Below are positions 6,092-7,760 of a stretch of 7,760 nucleotides of DNA, in pieces. The stretch is from Planctomycetales bacterium (lineage in GTDB: Bacteria > Planctomycetota > Phycisphaerae > SM23-33), in NCBI GenBank assembly GCA_030631085.1, contig DAOVLV010000071.1:1-7760 (forward strand), written 5' to 3'. The notes under the pieces were generated by a model that was not told the origin of the DNA, did not search any database, and worked only from the letters and a program-made list of their open reading frames with translations. The translations under genes were made by a program, and so were the position numbers. Each line of letters begins with the position of its first letter. Within the stretch, counting starts at the first letter, position 1.

Positions 6092-7129
6092 ATGTTTCTG
6101 GACGAAGTGAACATTATGGTAATCGCCGGTAACGGCGGGGATGGGTGCGTAAGTTTCCGGCGCGAGAAATTCATTCCCCACGGCGGCCCGGACGGGGGAG
6201 ACGGGGGAAACGGCGGGAGCGTTTATTGCCTGGCTGACTCTGCCGTCAACACACTCTATCACCTTGCCGGCAAACACCATTGGAAAGCCACCCACGGCGG
6301 CAGGGGAATGGGTAAAAAATGCCATGGCCGCAACGGTGTCGATGTTGTCGTTCGCGTCCCGCCCGGAACGATTATCCACGATGCCGAGCACGGCGTGGTG
6401 CTCAAAGACCTCGCCGAAGAGGGCCAAAAGGTTTGCGTCGCGCAAGGCGGCCACGGCGGCAAGGGCAACGTCCATTTCGCCACTTCAACCCACCAGACCC
6501 CGCGCGAAGCCGTACCGGGTAAGTCAGGACAGACCCGCCGGCTTCACATGGAACTCAAACTCGTTGCCGACGTAGGGCTTGCAGGGCTGCCCAATGCCGG
6601 TAAAAGCACGCTCCTGCGACGACTATCCGCCGCCAGGCCCAAAGTGGCTGATTATCCGTTCACTACGCTTGAACCGGTTCTCGGAATCGTGGAACTATCA
6701 GGGCATCGGCGGTTCGTCATGGTTGATATTCCGGGGCTTATCGAAGGCGCGCACCGTGGCGTGGGGCTGGGCGAGGAGTTTCTCAGACACGTCCAGCGGG
6801 CTTCGATTCTCGTCCATATCGTCGATATTTGCCCGCAGACCGGCGATGCCGTCGAAAATTACCACACGATCAATGACGAACTGCGACAGTATTCGTTAGA
6901 ACTAGCCGAAAAACCGCAGATCGTCGTCGCAAACAAAATGGATCTGACCGACAGCGACGAGGCCTTGAAGCGATTCACCGATGCCGTCGAATGCGATGTC
7001 ATCGCCATATCCGCCGTTACCGGAAAAGGTCTCGACAAACTGACCGAACGAATATGGAAAGTGCTCAAAGACAGGGACCAGGGATTTGGGACTTGGGACC
7101 AGGGAAAAGAAGAAGAAAGAAACATATGA
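6092..7129 (+). CDS. obgE: GTPase Obg (ribosome-associated, CgtA)
   Basis: A 345-residue Obg GTPase, a cytoplasmic protein that acts in 50S maturation and stress control. Residues 1 to about 158 are the glycine-rich Obg fold (MFLDEVNIMVIAGNGGDGCVSFRREKF, GGPDGGDGGNGG, QGGHGGKGN). The G domain follows, with G1 GLPNAGKST (165-173), the YPFTTLEP switch I region (188-195), G3 DIPG (212-215), G4 NKMD (281-284) and G5 SAV (307-309). No separate C-terminal domain is seen, as in some other lineages. The start at 6092 is chosen because it gives the canonical MFLDEV N-terminus; the in-frame extension to 6017 would translate the repeat. No good Shine-Dalgarno is present, since the heptamer array sits there. 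The last residues (about 328-339, DQGFGTWDQGK) are encoded by another heptamer array, so the tail is probably not conserved. Confidence 0.97.
   Translation: MFLDEVNIMVIAGNGGDGCVSFRREKFIPHGGPDGGDGGNGGSVYCLADSAVNTLYHLAGKHHWKATHGGRGMGKKCHGRNGVDVVVRVPPGTIIHDAEHGVVLKDLAEEGQKVCVAQGGHGGKGNVHFATSTHQTPREAVPGKSGQTRRLHMELKLVADVGLAGLPNAGKSTLLRRLSAARPKVADYPFTTLEPVLGIVELSGHRRFVMVDIPGLIEGAHRGVGLGEEFLRHVQRASILVHIVDICPQTGDAVENYHTINDELRQYSLELAEKPQIVVANKMDLTDSDEALKRFTDAVECDVIAISAVTGKGLDKLTERIWKVLKDRDQGFGTWDQGKEEERNI
7074..7108 (+). repeat. Heptamer array (GGGACYW type) inside the 3' end of obgE
   Basis: Five consecutive 7-mers, GGGACCA, GGGATTT, GGGACTT, GGGACCA and GGGAAAA, lie within the obgE reading frame. 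Because 7 is not a multiple of 3, successive units are read in different phases and give DQGFGTWDQGK rather than a peptide repeat. A purine-rich tail (7109-7125) continues to the stop. Confidence 0.88.
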
Positions 7130-7134
7130 GAATT

Positions 7135-7169
7135 GTAGGCTGGGCCGAAGCGGAGCGAAGGCCCACCTT
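7135..7169. repeat. Single REP-like palindromic unit
   Basis: A 35-nt copy of the unit seen at 861-944. It starts GTAGGCTGGG, has a GAAGCGGAGCGAA core and ends CCCACCTT. TGGGCC and GGCCCA form the inner stem. It begins 5 nt after the obgE stop and fills most of the gap before the next gene. A T-run (7168-7172) follows, so it could serve as a weak rightward terminator. Confidence 0.85.
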
Positions 7170-7186
7170 TTTGTCTCGTCGATACC

Positions 7187-7462
7187 ATGTTACGCATTGG
7201 GCTTAGAATTTTAGGAGTGATTGCCGTTACAGTTCTGGCGGTATCCCTGTCAGTGTTGTTCGGTGCCGGTCCGGGAAAAGAGGCTGGCCCAATATTGGCT
7301 TTTTTCGGCGCAGTGTCATTCTTCTTCGCCGAAAATTTAGAGTTCGTAATCGTAGGAAAGTGGGGATGGGTAACGCAGAGTTCGCCGCCCACCGTATTTA
7401 GAATTCTCGGCGTGGTGCTATGGATCCTAGCCGCCGTTTGCATTTTTCTGTGGCATTCATGA
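7187..7462 (+). CDS. Small hydrophobic membrane protein, unknown function (91 aa)
   Basis: I do not recognise this family. The protein has three likely membrane segments: about residues 6-27 (GLRILGVIAVTVLAVSLSVLF), 33-52 (GPILAFFGAVSFFFAENLEF) and 70-89 (FRILGVVLWILAAVCIFLW). The short loops contain few charges. The ATG at 7187 has no Shine-Dalgarno sequence upstream, and the REP-like unit ends only 17 nt before it, so start and expression are uncertain. It is on the same strand as obgE with a gap of 57 bp. The hydrophobic pattern and normal codon use favour a real gene, but it could be a decayed or non-conserved frame. Confidence 0.55.
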   Translation: MLRIGLRILGVIAVTVLAVSLSVLFGAGPGKEAGPILAFFGAVSFFFAENLEFVIVGKWGWVTQSSPPTVFRILGVVLWILAAVCIFLWHS

Positions 7463-7479
7463 TATTAGGATTAGGGAAA

Positions 7480-7554
7480 GTAGGCCCACCTCACGCTGTT
7501 GGAGAAAGAAAATGTTGGGTCTGCTTGTCGGCAGACATGCCGACCCAGCCTACC
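7480..7554. repeat. Degenerate head-to-head REP-like element
   Basis: The right arm (7513-7554), read on the minus strand, starts GGTAGGCTGGGTC and ends GACCCAAC. It is a member of the GTAGGCTGGG family with an inner perfect palindrome (7527-7533 with 7538-7544). The left arm is only GTAGGCCCACC (7480-7490), which looks like a unit that has lost its core. The arrangement resembles the intact pair at 861-944. Confidence 0.75.
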
Positions 7555-7560
7555 ATTGGT

Positions 7561-7584
7561 AAAAACAAGCCCCGGAGGGGCTTG
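7561..7584 (-). terminator. Intrinsic terminator for minus-strand transcription
   Basis: Read on the minus strand, an 8-bp perfect stem CAAGCCCC/GGGGCTTG (7584-7577 with 7573-7566, loop TCC) is followed at once by TTTTT (7565-7561). It would stop leftward transcription arriving from beyond the right edge. On the plus strand no T-run follows, and the IS sequence begins within a few bases of the stem. Confidence 0.7.
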
Positions 7585-7594
7585 GGACTGTGCA

Positions 7595-7644
7595 ACCGGG
7601 TACATGCTTTACACTTTGTACCGGGCACATGGTTTACACCTTGT
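7595..7644 (+). repeat. Tandem 25-bp direct repeats at IS end
   Basis: Positions 7595-7619 and 7620-7644 match at 22 of 25 positions. Each begins ACCGGG and contains TTTACAC. Their position just inside the presumed terminus suggests transposase binding sites. Confidence 0.8.
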
Positions 7645-7673
7645 ACGATACATAGGCGAAAGGAGCGTAGCCT

Positions 7674-7760
7674 ATGCCGTGGAAGGAAACCTGTGCCATG
7701 GAAGAACGTATGAAGTTTATCGTCAATTATCAAAAACAAGAGTACTCGAAGGCTGTACTG
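7674..7760 (+). CDS. IS481-family transposase, N-terminal fragment (cut by window edge)
   Basis: Only 29 residues are visible: MPWKETCAMEERMKFIVNYQ followed by KQEYSKAVL. The opening MPWKE...MEER.KF is the characteristic N-terminus of IS481-family DDE transposases, which continue into a helix-turn-helix and an rve integrase domain beyond this window. AAAGGAG (7659-7665) lies 8 nt before ATG. A 7-bp inverted repeat (7651-7657 with 7670-7676) flanks this site and takes in the whole start codon, so a transcript could hide the ATG and present the ribosome site in the loop. Assignment rests on a short stretch plus the direct repeats upstream. Confidence 0.8.
   Translation, partial: MPWKETCAMEERMKFIVNYQKQEYSKAVL

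Larger units (their letters stand above)
7589..7760 (+). mobile_element. Left end of an IS481-family insertion sequence (runs off window)
   Basis: The element end is inferred at TGT (7589), a terminus typical of IS481-like elements. It is followed by two tandem 25-bp repeats and an IS481-like transposase start. The right end and any target duplication lie outside the window, so the exact boundary is uncertain by a few bases. Confidence 0.7.

Noticed and set aside
6372..6380. One-mismatch DnaA box TTATCCACG
   Set aside because: It lies inside the conserved Obg coding region as a single site, most likely chance.
7491..7739. Minus-strand frame of 82 codons
   Set aside because: It runs through the REP-like repeat, terminator and IS end, so the peptide is a translation of repeats.

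Overview
The window looks like chromosomal DNA of a Planctomycetota bacterium, most likely class Phycisphaerae (Sedimentisphaerales-like). This is an inference from the gene set, the weak or missing Shine-Dalgarno sites on some genes, and the many short-period repeats between genes. No search was possible. The backbone is core-genome DNA: dnaA, rpmA (L27) and obgE. A 5'-partial insertion sequence begins near the right edge.

Layout: leftward (minus strand), in transcription order, lie dnaA (4470-3055), a fused membrane/spermidine-synthase-like protein (3000-940) and a uroporphyrinogen-decarboxylase-family protein (833 to beyond the left edge). Rightward lie a small exported protein of unknown function (4820-5482), rpmA (5720-5953), obgE (6092-7129), a small membrane protein (7187-7462), and the start of an IS481-family transposase (7674 onward). 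The two arms diverge from a non-coding region of about 350 bp (4471-4819). It holds two perfect DnaA boxes, a sigma70-like dnaA promoter and an AT-rich heptamer array, so it is a candidate oriC and/or dnaA autoregulatory region.

The most unusual aspect is what fills the spacers. Four arrays with a strict 7-bp period but different unit sequences occur at 4751-4806, 5485-5562, 5952-6091 and 7074-7108. A second, palindromic REP-like family (GTAGGCTGGG...CCCACC) occurs at 861-944, 7135-7169 and 7480-7554. Several of these touch reading frames. The spermidine-synthase-like gene takes its stop codon from a REP-like arm, the rpmA stop overlaps a heptamer array, the C-terminal tail of Obg is encoded by heptamers, and the obgE start codon directly abuts a 33-bp inverted-repeat arm.

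I see no gene cluster that amounts to a new defence, secretion or metabolic system. The novelty here lies in the repeat-gene interfaces, the candidate origin, and an IS481 end that appears to abut a terminator hairpin.
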